64,000 bases of DNA. It comes from Halonatronum saccharophilum DSM 13868. Lineage in GTDB: Bacteria; Bacillota; Halanaerobiia; Halobacteroidales; Halobacteroidaceae. Positions 17,427-25,259 of the stretch are shown piece after piece. Within the stretch, counting starts at the first letter, position 1. Each line of letters starts with the position of its first letter. The notes under the pieces are model-generated. The model made no database searches and was not told the origin of the DNA. It worked only from the letters and a program-made list of their open reading frames with translations. The translations under genes were made by a program, and so were the position numbers. The stretch covers positions 171,344 through 235,343 of the forward strand of contig NZ_KI912091.1 in the NCBI RefSeq assembly GCF_000517025.1, written 5' to 3'.

Positions 17427-18125
17427 ATGTACAAGAAAAAATCTCGATTTACTGTAAATGAAAGTATTAAGATAATAGTAGAATCTGGTCCAAATGAAGG
17501 AGAGTATAAATCTAAGATTATTGATGTTAGTAAGGGGAAGATAAAGTTGGCCCTACCCACCTATGAAGGTGAAGAGGTTGATCTTAAAAAGAAGAATCCT
17601 TTAATACTTTCTTTAGAAGGTTCTAACGCCATATACACAGTTCGAGTTAAAGTACTTAAGAAGGTTAAAAGAGGGATTGCAGGTTTAATAGTTACTAAAG
17701 ATGGTGATGAGAAGAGAATACAAAGAAGAAAATATGTTAGAGTTTCTTTGAAAGGTTACATAGATTACAGAGAAGTTGAATATCAGAACATAGGTAAGTG
17801 TGTACTAAATAATGATAAAGGTAGCGAATTTAAAGAAGGAAAAGGAATTGATATTAGTGGCGGAGGATTAATGATGTCCGTTGAAGATATAAAAGGTATT
17901 AAAGTAGGAGGTTTTTTAGAACTAAAAATTAAAGGGTTAAACCTCTCTTGTGATACTTTTAATGGGGAGATAGTTAGGATGCAGGGAGTAGAGAAAGATA
18001 ATGGGCAATTTAGCAGTTATATAGTAGGAGTAAAATTCATTGATATTACTGATAAGTCGAGAGAAGAGATTATTGAATGGGTATTTGCTAAACAAAGAGA
18101 TTTAAGACAGAAAGGTTTGATGTAA
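17427..18125 (+). CDS. YcgR-like PilZ protein, second copy
   Basis: 232 residues, with the same two-domain layout as its upstream neighbour. The RxxxR motif lies in RRKYVR and DxSxxG in DISGGG; the tail is EWVFAKQRDLRQKGLM. The two share length and ends but differ through the first half, so they are diverged paralogues that may bind different motor partners or respond at different c-di-GMP levels (inference). A GGGGGG-type ribosome site precedes ATG 17427. A 111-base AT-rich gap without a clear promoter follows. Confidence 0.83.
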   Translation: MYKKKSRFTVNESIKIIVESGPNEGEYKSKIIDVSKGKIKLALPTYEGEEVDLKKKNPLILSLEGSNAIYTVRVKVLKKVKRGIAGLIVTKDGDEKRIQRRKYVRVSLKGYIDYREVEYQNIGKCVLNNDKGSEFKEGKGIDISGGGLMMSVEDIKGIKVGGFLELKIKGLNLSCDTFNGEIVRMQGVEKDNGQFSSYIVGVKFIDITDKSREEIIEWVFAKQRDLRQKGLM

Positions 18126-18236
18126 TTTTTTAATAGGTTAATTTATTAAGTTTAAACATTTGTGATTTGTAAGGTTTTCTAAAGTAATTTAAGAACAAGA
18201 CAATGAAGCTTGATAATTGATTGGAGGGTGAAGAGA

Positions 18237-18878
18237 ATGATTGGAGATATTGATGATAAGCTAGCTAAGATAGGGCCAATACAACTAGATGCTTTAAAGG
18301 AGGTAGCCAGTATTGGTGCCGGAAATGCTGCTACATCTCTTTCTGAAATATTGGATAAGAAGATAAGAATGAAGGTTCCTCAAGTGAATGTTCTTCCTAT
18401 ACATCAGGTGCCTGAAATTATGGGAGGGGCAGAAGATTTAATTGTAGCTGTTTTAGTTAGGACTAAGGGAGATATAGGAGGTGGAGTTTTATTTACTCTT
18501 GATACTCAAAGTGCCAATCAATTGTTAGAATTATTAATTGGAGAAAAAATAGATATCGAAAAGAAGATGGGAGAGATTGAAGAATCAGCTTTAAAGGAAA
18601 TTGCTAATATATTGACTGGTTCAAACTTAAATTCTTTTTCTCAAATTTTAGATATAAGTATAATGCCAGATGTTCCAGCTTTGGCTTATGATATGGCGGG
18701 AGCAATATTGCAGGTTGCTTTTATGGAACTAGGCCACATAGGAGACTATGCTTTAGTAATAGAAACAGAGGTTCTAGGAGATGTAGCCGAAGAGATTAGT
18801 GGGCAGTTTTTTTTGATTCCGGATTCAGAATCATTAGAGTTTATGCTAGATGGGCTAGGTGTTTCTATTAATGGTTAA
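18237..18878 (+). CDS. cheC: CheC CheY-P phosphatase
   Basis: 213 residues with two CheC active-site helices: LDALKEVASIGAGNAATSL (about residues 17-35) and ESALKEIANILTGSNLNSF (about 120-138), each with the Glu and Asn that hydrolyse CheY-P. CheC partners with CheD, encoded next, in adaptation. ATG 18237 has GGAGGG at 18223-18228; a longer frame from 18210 lacks a site. The CheY substrate is not in this window. Confidence 0.93.
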   Translation: MIGDIDDKLAKIGPIQLDALKEVASIGAGNAATSLSEILDKKIRMKVPQVNVLPIHQVPEIMGGAEDLIVAVLVRTKGDIGGGVLFTLDTQSANQLLELLIGEKIDIEKKMGEIEESALKEIANILTGSNLNSFSQILDISIMPDVPALAYDMAGAILQVAFMELGHIGDYALVIETEVLGDVAEEISGQFFLIPDSESLEFMLDGLGVSING

Positions 18879-19356
18879 TAAAATTCGTGTGAGGATGGCG
18901 GATCTTAAGGTTGGTAGAGATGATGGTATAATAATAACATCTGGGCTAGGGTCTTGTGTAGGCTTAACTTTATATGATTCTAATTCTAAGGTTGGTGGTA
19001 TGGCTCACATAATGCTACCGGAATTCCCTGTGGGAAAAAAGAACGCTAAATTAGCAAAATACGCTGATACAGCAATAGAGACCCTCATAAAAAAGTTACG
19101 AGATAAAGGGGCCAACACTAAAAATTTAGAGGCAAAGATGGCTGGTGGAGCACAAATGTTTAATTTTTCCAATATAGATAATAGAATAAGGATTGGAGAT
19201 CGAAATATTGAGGCTACAAAGGAGATATTAAAGAGTTTAAAGATACCTTTAATCAATTCTGAAGTTGGCAAGAATTACGGTAGAACTATGGAATTACATC
19301 TTAACAGTGGAGATGTTCTTATAAAGACAGTCAAGTATGATGATATAGTAATATAA
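18871..19356 (+). CDS. cheD: CheD chemoreceptor deamidase
   Basis: 161 residues. The catalytic cysteine lies in GLGSCVGLTLYD and the histidine in GGMAHIMLPE; a Thr/Ser-containing motif follows in KMAGGAQMF. CheD deamidates receptor glutamines and is held by CheC in proportion to CheY-P. The likely start is ATG 18871, overlapping cheC by 8 bases; the in-frame upstream GTG lies inside cheC. A 200-base gap follows. Confidence 0.93.
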   Translation: MVNKIRVRMADLKVGRDDGIIITSGLGSCVGLTLYDSNSKVGGMAHIMLPEFPVGKKNAKLAKYADTAIETLIKKLRDKGANTKNLEAKMAGGAQMFNFSNIDNRIRIGDRNIEATKEILKSLKIPLINSEVGKNYGRTMELHLNSGDVLIKTVKYDDIVI

Positions 19357-19391
19357 ATAAGATACTTTAATAATGATAAAATATATAATGC

Positions 19392-19461
19392 TTGAAGGGA
19401 TTTTAATATTAAATGGTTAATTAATAATATATAGAATGAAAATTATAATTAACACCTTCAA
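19392..19461 (+). other. two-tier hairpin in the cheD gap
   Basis: TTGAAGG (19392-19398) pairs with CCTTCAA (19455-19461), and inside it GTTAATTA (19416-19423) pairs with TAATTAAC (19446-19453). It has no T-run and lies in the 199-base AT-rich space between cheD and the next gene. It may be a leader, weak terminator or processing site; I cannot tell which. Confidence 0.35.
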
Positions 19462-19555
19462 TGCGCTTAACTAAAGGGGTATAAAAAATATTAGTAGGTT
19501 GATAGATCATAACTAGTTTTAAGAGGTGGTTATTTTAATTTAGAAGGAGTTGTGA

Positions 19556-19939
19556 ATGGTGAGCTGGCTATCTAAAAAATTGATGATTTTATTTTCCTTA
19601 ATAGCTATAGTTGTGGTTTTAACTATATCATTATTTGTAGGTTTAAGCTTAGTTGTTATATTACAAAGGGTTTTCTTAGGAGGATTAGTATTTGCTTTAT
19701 TAGGTGGTATAATTGGTCAACTTATAGATACTAGTGTAACTTCTTCTAATAATAAAGAAGTAAAATATGCTAAAGCAGAGATTGCGGCAAATGATGATTT
19801 AAAAGCTAAAGGTAGTGAAGAGGAAGATATTGAACCATTGACCTTTGCTAAGGTTAATAATGGTAATAATAGGGTTATAAATGAGGATCCTAATAAGATG
19901 GCAGAGTTGATAAAAAATAGTATCAATGATGAGAATTGA
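19556..19939 (+). CDS. small two-helix membrane protein before sigD
   Basis: 127 residues, family not recognised. Two hydrophobic segments (about residues 9-32 and 37-56) are followed by a charged tail ending EDPNKMAELIKNSINDEN. It is placed between cheD and the flagellar sigma factor, inside the operon. ATG 19556 has AGAAGGAG just upstream. A role in flagellar regulation or placement is inferred from position only. Confidence 0.7.
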   Translation: MVSWLSKKLMILFSLIAIVVVLTISLFVGLSLVVILQRVFLGGLVFALLGGIIGQLIDTSVTSSNNKEVKYAKAEIAANDDLKAKGSEEEDIEPLTFAKVNNGNNRVINEDPNKMAELIKNSINDEN

Positions 19940-19952
19940 GGGGGCACCTTAG

Positions 19953-20732
19953 GTGAAAGAAAAAGACAATAAGAAGGAAAGTCTTTTATGGAAAAGTTAT
20001 AAAGAAGAGGGCTCTAAGAAGGCTAAAGAAGAGTTGGTTTTGAGTTATGTCCCACTTGTAAAACATATTATAGGAAAGTTATTGATAAATTTAGGTGATA
20101 GATTTGAATTTGATGATTTATTAAGTTATGGTGTCTTAGGATTAATAGATGCTATAGATAGATTTGATCCTTCTAAAGGATTTAAGTTTTCTACCTATGC
20201 AGTACCAAGAATTAAAGGGGCAATTTATGATGAATTAAGAAGGTTGGATTGGGTTCCTCAAGGAGTAAGGAAGAAGGCTAAGGACTTGTCTAGGGTCTAT
20301 AGAGATTTAGAGATGAAATTAGGTAGAACACCTAATGATGAAGAGGTAAGAAAAAGTTTAGGTTTAGATAAGCAATCATTCAATAAATTATTAAATGAAG
20401 CAAATATACCTCGAAATACATCTTTAGAAAAGGTACTTATTCCTTATGGTGATAAAGAGGTTCAGCTAAAGTCGTTGATTAAGGATTTGGAGGATGGTCC
20501 TGATCAACTATTTCTTTATAAAGAGATGAAAAAAATCTTAGGTGAGGCTATAGATAATTTGCCTAAGAAGGAGAAGTTGGTTCTTGCTTTATATTACTAT
20601 GAAGATCTGACCTTGACTGAAATAGGAAAGGTAATGGATTTAAGCACTGCAAGAATATCACAACTTCATACTAAAGCTATATTTAGGTTAAGGGGATCTT
20701 TAGGTAGGAAGAAAGATTCATTGATTATATAG
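19953..20732 (+). CDS. sigD: flagellar sigma factor SigD/FliA (sigma-28 family)
   Basis: 259 residues. Region 2 holds EFDDLLSYGVLGLIDAIDRF and FKFSTYAVPRIKGAIYDELR; region 3 RVYRDLEMKLGRTPNDEEV; region 4 LTLTEIGKVMDLSTARISQL. It has the FliA/WhiG/SigD layout and directs transcription of late flagellar and chemotaxis genes, such as flagellin. The GTG start at 19953 has GAGGGGG at 19938-19944. An anti-sigma FlgM is not in the window. Confidence 0.93.
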   Translation: MKEKDNKKESLLWKSYKEEGSKKAKEELVLSYVPLVKHIIGKLLINLGDRFEFDDLLSYGVLGLIDAIDRFDPSKGFKFSTYAVPRIKGAIYDELRRLDWVPQGVRKKAKDLSRVYRDLEMKLGRTPNDEEVRKSLGLDKQSFNKLLNEANIPRNTSLEKVLIPYGDKEVQLKSLIKDLEDGPDQLFLYKEMKKILGEAIDNLPKKEKLVLALYYYEDLTLTEIGKVMDLSTARISQLHTKAIFRLRGSLGRKKDSLII

Positions 20733-20817
20733 ATTTTCACTTCTTGTTTATTTCAAATGAAATAGGTATAACAAATTGATTTTTGTCATCTAACATATAG
20801 AAAGGAGGTATTAAATT

Positions 20818-22629
20818 ATGGCTAGAATTGAAAAGATAAAAGTGGAGGGCAAGAAGGAGAAGAATGTTTTAAAGCAAGCTTATAAGGTTTTTTCGCAGAT
20901 GGTAGATGATGATTTCAAAGAGGAGGATATAACTTTAGATTTACTGGAGGAGAAAAAAGGTTTTTTAGGTCTTATTGGTAAAAATAAAGTTTATCAATGT
21001 ACACTTGAGATTAAGGATAAGATAGTTAATGAAGATGGAGAGTTTAAGGTTAGTGTAAGAGATAAAGGTATATTCTTATTGGTTAAACAACCTAAAGGTA
21101 AGGGTAGAGAGATTAAGATGGATATGATTGAGGAGGTCTTGGATAACAAAGAGATTGTTGAAGTTGATTATGAAGCTTTAAGTGAAGGTTTAACCTTAGA
21201 TGGTGAAGAGGTTAAGATTGCCCAAAGAAAGTATGAACTTGATCGTGATGCTAAAATTGAGGTTAGTGTTAGTAAAGATAAAATGGAGGCTTACTTAGAT
21301 TATACCCCTCCCCTAGGAGGTAAAACTCTTGAACTAGAGGAAGTAATTGAAAAGATAAAAGAATCGGGTGTAGTCTTTGGTTTGAGGAAAGAAGAGTTAG
21401 TAGAGGTATTTGACCCTGAAGAACCTTTAGAATCTTTTTTAATAGCCAAGGGAGAAGAACCAACTCCAGGTGAAGATGGGAGAGTTAAATTCAATTTTGA
21501 TCTTGATAGCCATGAAAGAAAGGTAAATCTCTTAGAAGATGGTAGTGCTGACTTTCGTAACTTAGATAGAATAGTCAATGTTAAACCTGATGATTTACTG
21601 GCTACTAAGATACTTCCTAAAGAAGGTGAATCAGGCAATAATGTTCTAGGTGAAGATATAGAACCAAAGCCTGTTAAAGAGGTAGATATTCCTGTAGGTG
21701 AGAATGTGAATCTAAGTGAAGATGGGATGACCTTAAAAGCAGCTATGGAAGGTCAAGCAGTTTATAACAAGAGTAAGATAAGTGTTCTTGATGTGTATAC
21801 AGTCAATGGTGATGTTAATCTATCTACTGGTAATGTTGACTTTAGCGGTAGTGTAATAGTTAATGGAAATATTACTGATGGGATGGAAGTTAAAGCTAAT
21901 GGTAATATATTAATAAAAGGAAGTGTTTATGGAGCTTGTCTAGAGGCTGAAGGACAGATTGTTATCGAAAAGGGTTTGATAGGGTCTAATAAAGGTAAAG
22001 TCTCTTCTAAGGGTGATGTTGAGGTTAAGTTTATAGAAAATGCTACAGTAGATACTGACGGTGATTTAGTAGTAAAAGATGCAATTATGCATAGTACAGT
22101 AAATGCTGGTGGTAAGGTGGTTGTTATAAGTGGTAAGGGCTTGATTGTAGGAGGGGAAGTTAGAGCAGCCCAAGAGATAGATGCTAAGATTATCGGTTCT
22201 AATTTGGCTACTCCAACTGAAATATCTGTAGGTGTAACACCTGAGCTAAGAGATTCCTTTAGAGAGGTAGATATACAATTTAAGGATAAACAAGATAAGC
22301 TTGATCAAGCAATTAAAAATATTAGGATGTTAAAGAAGAAGAGAGAAGAGCAGGATGGAAGGTTATCAGAAAAGAGGCAACAACTTTTAAATCAACTTAT
22401 TAGACAACGATTTAGTATTGTAAAAGAGATTGAAGAGCTAAAGCAAGAGAGAAATGAATTGGCTGATAGATTAGAAGAGGGGAAAAACGGTAATATAAAA
22501 GTCAAAGATACTCTTTATTCAGGGGCGATATTGACTATTGGAACAAGCATTCATAGAGTAAGTGAGGATGCTAGTTATGTACAGTATTATCTTAAGGATG
22601 AGAATGTAAAGTCAAAACCCTATTCATAA
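20818..22629 (+). CDS. fapA: FapA (DUF342) polymer-forming regulator
   Basis: 603 residues. The N-terminal Jag-N-like domain (about residues 1-60; KKGFLGLIGKNK) is followed by the DUF342/FapA N-domain. A glycine-rich right-handed beta-helix (about 325-450; NGDVNLSTGNVDFSGSV, VKANGNILIKGSVYG) and a C-terminal coiled coil (about 480-555) follow. FapA-type proteins are widespread in flagellar operons; in Vibrio a homologue links glucose PTS signalling to flagellar assembly. AAAGGAGG precedes ATG 20818 by 8 bases. An 85-base AT-rich gap separates it from sigD. Confidence 0.88.
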   Translation: MARIEKIKVEGKKEKNVLKQAYKVFSQMVDDDFKEEDITLDLLEEKKGFLGLIGKNKVYQCTLEIKDKIVNEDGEFKVSVRDKGIFLLVKQPKGKGREIKMDMIEEVLDNKEIVEVDYEALSEGLTLDGEEVKIAQRKYELDRDAKIEVSVSKDKMEAYLDYTPPLGGKTLELEEVIEKIKESGVVFGLRKEELVEVFDPEEPLESFLIAKGEEPTPGEDGRVKFNFDLDSHERKVNLLEDGSADFRNLDRIVNVKPDDLLATKILPKEGESGNNVLGEDIEPKPVKEVDIPVGENVNLSEDGMTLKAAMEGQAVYNKSKISVLDVYTVNGDVNLSTGNVDFSGSVIVNGNITDGMEVKANGNILIKGSVYGACLEAEGQIVIEKGLIGSNKGKVSSKGDVEVKFIENATVDTDGDLVVKDAIMHSTVNAGGKVVVISGKGLIVGGEVRAAQEIDAKIIGSNLATPTEISVGVTPELRDSFREVDIQFKDKQDKLDQAIKNIRMLKKKREEQDGRLSEKRQQLLNQLIRQRFSIVKEIEELKQERNELADRLEEGKNGNIKVKDTLYSGAILTIGTSIHRVSEDASYVQYYLKDENVKSKPYS

Positions 22630-22642
22630 GGTGGTGTTATAA

Positions 22643-22951
22643 TTGACTGAGCCTATTACGCCTAAGACTACTTACCCACGATCGTTGAAGGTTAGCGAAG
22701 TGGAACAAAATAGGTATTTAAAAGAAGATATTAATCATAATCAATTGGCCCAGGACTTTCAAAAAAAGAGTATAAATAATCAAAATAAAGTAATTTATGC
22801 AGAAAAATCTGAAGGTAAGAAGGTTGCTAAAGAGAAGGATGAAGGCAATAGTGAAGGTGAATCTTCTAATGGTAAAGAGGATAATGATGAGCGAGAAGAG
22901 GAAAAATTAGAATTGGATGACAAAGGGGTATATATAGATATAAAAGTTTAA
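22643..22951 (+). CDS. small hydrophilic flagellar-operon protein
   Basis: 102 residues, no membrane segment or known domain. The N-terminal half has Lys, Gln and Asn stretches; the C-terminal half is a Glu/Lys-rich low-complexity tail ending LELDDKGVYIDIKV. It starts at TTG 22643 behind AAGGTGGTG. Small proteins of this character follow DUF342 genes in other Clostridia (from memory). Function unknown. Confidence 0.65.
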   Translation: MTEPITPKTTYPRSLKVSEVEQNRYLKEDINHNQLAQDFQKKSINNQNKVIYAEKSEGKKVAKEKDEGNSEGESSNGKEDNDEREEEKLELDDKGVYIDIKV

Positions 22952-22966
22952 TTGGGGGTAATAAAT

Positions 22967-23476
22967 TTGGAGTATCTATTATTTGTAGCAGGTGCTTTTA
23001 TAATAGTTTTATCACTGATCTTAACCTTCAGGGCCAAAGACAATAGAGATGATTATTATTTTGAAAATGAAGTTTTAGCAGAGATAAGAGCTTTGAAGAA
23101 AGAGATCAATAAAGGTGAAGTTAAACAGGAGGACTTTTCAAGTTTGCTTAACAAGAAGGTTTCTAAGCAGGGTATTATAGATGAAGTTCTTGAGGTCAAA
23201 AAGAGTTTAGGGGTGTTGGCCCGCAAGAATGAAGAGGTATTAAGGAAATTGAACTCTTTGGAGGAGAAGGTAGAGAAGAAATCTTCTTTTGAGACTAAAC
23301 TCTTTAATAAAAAAAGTAGAGAATCTAGTCAAAGCAATAAAGCAAGTGAAGAGTATTATAAGATAAAAGAGCTTTTAGAAGATGGCTTAAGCTTACCTGA
23401 AGTTGCGAAAAGTTTAGATATGGGTACTCGTGAAGTGGAACTTATCTGTAAGCTTAACTCGCGGAGGGGAGGCTGA
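22967..23476 (+). CDS. DUF6115-like membrane-anchored coiled-coil protein
   Basis: 169 residues: one N-terminal membrane helix (LLFVAGAFIIVLSLILTF), a charged coiled coil (about residues 30-110) and a C-terminal helix-turn-helix-like segment (IKELLEDGLSLPEVAKSLDM...REVELICKL). The family neighbours DUF342 in Clostridia; no function is proven. The best start is TTG 22967 with GGGGG at 22954-22958; TTG 22952 overlaps the previous stop region. It overlaps the next gene by one base. Confidence 0.72.
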   Translation: MEYLLFVAGAFIIVLSLILTFRAKDNRDDYYFENEVLAEIRALKKEINKGEVKQEDFSSLLNKKVSKQGIIDEVLEVKKSLGVLARKNEEVLRKLNSLEEKVEKKSSFETKLFNKKSRESSQSNKASEEYYKIKELLEDGLSLPEVAKSLDMGTREVELICKLNSRRGG

Positions 23477-24048
23477 TGGGAAAGAAGGTCTTATTAATAA
23501 TAGGAATTACAATGGTATTTACATCTTTATTTATGATTGCAGAAGACGGAGAAGAGAGTCGAGAGAAGGTTATTACTGAAGATTATATAATACAGAGGGC
23601 CAAAGGCATAGGGATGACCTTTCCTGGTGAAGAGTATAGAAGAGGTATTAACTTAGAGTCTAGGGTGAGCTTAGAAGAAGCTTTCTTAGGTTTTGAAGGT
23701 CAGCAAGAGAAAGAAGATAAAACAGTTGCAGAAGAAAAAAATATAGAAGAAGAAACTATAATCAATAAAGCTAAAGAATTAGGTATGGTTTTTGTTGATG
23801 ATAATGTAGAAGAGAAGGTAGAGTTAGAAAGTGATAAAGAATTTGAAATCTCTATTACAATCCCAGAAGGAATTGCAGGTAGGGATATTGCTACCATCTT
23901 ATATGCGAATGGTCTCATAGAAGATAGAATGGATTTTATTTTGTTGTCAGATAAATTAGGGGTAGATAGCAAGATAATGGCGGGGGACTATATTTTTGAA
24001 AAAGGTATTTCTCCATTGAGAGTATTATTAGAGATGACAGCAAAATAG
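23476..24048 (+). CDS. truncated YceG/MltG-like membrane protein
   Basis: 190 residues. An N-terminal membrane helix precedes an acidic linker and a C-terminal segment (about residues 128-188; ITIPEGIAGRDIATILYANGLI, DYIFEKGISPLRVLLEM). That segment matches the LysM-like N-domain of the MltG/YceG lytic transglycosylase family. The catalytic domain (normally another 200 residues) is absent, so a transglycosylase activity should not be assumed. It may bind or place the wall machinery for the flagellum (inference). It is the last gene of the operon. Confidence 0.7.
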   Translation: MGKKVLLIIGITMVFTSLFMIAEDGEESREKVITEDYIIQRAKGIGMTFPGEEYRRGINLESRVSLEEAFLGFEGQQEKEDKTVAEEKNIEEETIINKAKELGMVFVDDNVEEKVELESDKEFEISITIPEGIAGRDIATILYANGLIEDRMDFILLSDKLGVDSKIMAGDYIFEKGISPLRVLLEMTAK

Positions 24049-24067
24049 AATATTTCCAAGGCATCCT

Positions 24068-24114
24068 AACCACTTGATTCTTACTCTTCTTTGTGAGTAT
24101 TTGGGTGGTTTTTC
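24068..24114 (+). terminator. terminator closing the flagellar operon
   Basis: AACCAC (24068-24073) pairs with GTGGTT and, inside, TACTC pairs with GAGTA, followed by TTTTTCT to 24114. It lies 20 bases after the last flagellar gene, before the next promoter. Confidence 0.8.
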
Positions 24115-24141
24115 TATTAGTAATATAGCTGTACTGTAGTT

Positions 24142-24248
24142 CAACTAGCTATTTGCTGCTAGTTGCTATCTATTAGCCAAACCTGCAGTGCTAAAGTAGG
24201 GTTTAAGGTTCTTTAGCTAAAATCCAATAGCTAGAGGCTAACAACTAA
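24142..24248. repeat. heptad-arm palindrome E (AGCTATT-like)
   Basis: The left arm (24142-24184, ACTAGCT, ATTTGCT, GCTAGTT, GCTATCT, ATTAGCC, AAACCT) and the right arm (24203-24248), which read on the other strand gives AGTTGTT, AGCCTCT, AGCTATT and AGCTAAA followed by GAACCTTAAACC, pair imperfectly around an 18-base centre. It sits between the flagellar terminator and the rpsB promoter. Inner AAACCT/AAGGTT ends are shared with elements B and D. Confidence 0.65.
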
Positions 24249-24278
24249 TAAATTAGTGCAAAAAAATTATAATAACTA

Positions 24279-24307
24279 TTGATAAAAAAATTAAGGTGTG
24301 TTATACT
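24279..24307 (+). promoter_or_regulatory. sigma-A type promoter for rpsB
   Basis: TTGATA (24279-24284), exactly 17 bases, TATACT (24302-24307), followed by a structured leader and rpsB. The spacing and both boxes fit a vegetative promoter. Confidence 0.75.
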
Positions 24308-24313
24308 ATCTAA

Positions 24314-24434
24314 TGGTGTGAGAGATATATGCACCCAAAACGCACACCCTTGGACTTTCGTGAAGGTGCCTCTTAGAGGTCTTACGAAGGGAAGAAGGGG
24401 GTGGAGGATTAAAAACCGAGAGGAGGTGCCAGTA
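24314..24434 (+). promoter_or_regulatory. structured leader of rpsB mRNA
   Basis: The roughly 120-base leader contains GGTGTG/CACACC (24315-24320 with 24343-24348). A second nested stem follows: CTTTCGT/ACGAAGG (24355-24361 with 24384-24390) enclosing CCTCTTAGAGG (24369-24379). A strong AGGAGGTG site (24421-24428) ends it. Leaders of r-protein operons often bind their own protein; feedback by S2 here is inference. No T-run is present, so control would be translational. Confidence 0.5.
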
Positions 24435-25169
24435 ATGAGCGTAATTACAATGAAGCAATTATTAGAATCAGGAGTTCACTTTGGTCATCAGACTAAAAGG
24501 TGGAATCCTAAGATGGATAGGTATATATTCACTGAAAGAAATGGTATCTACATAGTTGACTTACAACAAACAGTTAAGTTAGCTGAAAAATCTTATAATT
24601 TTGTTCATGAATTAGCAAGCGAAGGTAAGAATATTATGTTCGTAGGAACTAAAAAGCAAGCTAAAGATACTATAAAGCAAGAAGCTGAAAGATGTGGAAT
24701 GCCTTACGTGAATGAAAGATGGTTAGGTGGTATGTTAACTAACTACAAAACAATTCGTAAGCGTATAAAGCGTCTAGAAGAGTTAGAGCAGATGGAAGAA
24801 GATGGAATATTTGAAGTTCTTCCTAAGAAAGAAGTAATGACCTTGGAAAAGGAAAGAAATAAATTACAACGTTTCTTAGGTGGAATTAGAGATATGAATG
24901 GTGTTCCTGATGCTTTATTCGTTGCAGATCCTCGTAGAGAGGAGATTGCAGTAGCTGAAGCTAAAAAGTTAGGTATCCCAGTTGTAGCTATTGTAGATAC
25001 TAACTGTGATCCTGATCTTATTGATTATGTAATTCCAGGTAATGATGACGCTATTAGAGCCGTTAAATTACTAACTGGAGTTATTGCTAATGCAGTTGTA
25101 GAAGCTAATCAAGGAGAACAACTTGAAGAAGCAGAGGCTGTTGAAGAAGAAAGCAATGATGTAGAGTAA
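24435..25169 (+). CDS. rpsB: 30S ribosomal protein S2
   Basis: 244 residues. S2 hallmarks include [59 protein letters not shown], and [19 protein letters not shown]2 bridges the head and body of the small subunit. The true start is ATG 24435 with AGGAGGTG at 24421; an open frame extending upstream to 24279 runs through the structured leader and is not coding. It is followed by an attenuator-like hairpin and tsf. Confidence 0.98.
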   Translation: MSVITMKQLLESGVHFGHQTKRWNPKMDRYIFTERNGIYIVDLQQTVKLAEKSYNFVHELASEGKNIMFVGTKKQAKDTIKQEAERCGMPYVNERWLGGMLTNYKTIRKRIKRLEELEQMEEDGIFEVLPKKEVMTLEKERNKLQRFLGGIRDMNGVPDALFVADPRREEIAVAEAKKLGIPVVAIVDTNCDPDLIDYVIPGNDDAIRAVKLLTGVIANAVVEANQGEQLEEAEAVEEESNDVE

Positions 25170-25173
25170 TAAT

Positions 25174-25224
25174 AAAGGGCGTGTAGTAAGGATGTTAATC
25201 GTCCTTATGAAGCGCCTTTTTTAA
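25174..25224 (+). terminator. attenuator-like terminator between rpsB and tsf
   Basis: The AAAGGGCG...CGCCTTTT base stem carries an inner TAAGGA/TCCTTA hairpin and ends in TTTTTT at 25217-25222. It would let S2 be made in excess of EF-Ts, with partial read-through into tsf; there is no clear new promoter before tsf. Confidence 0.75.
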
Positions 25225-25259
25225 ATAGGAAGTTCTTTAATAAAAAAGGAGGTTTGATG

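Noticed and set aside
24142..24248. tRNA or small structured RNA gene
   Set aside because: The dyads come from heptad arms and no cloverleaf or conserved T-loop can be drawn.
24279..24434. N-terminal extension of S2
   Set aside because: The frame is open by chance through the promoter and structured leader; conserved S2 residues begin at 24435 behind a strong ribosome site.
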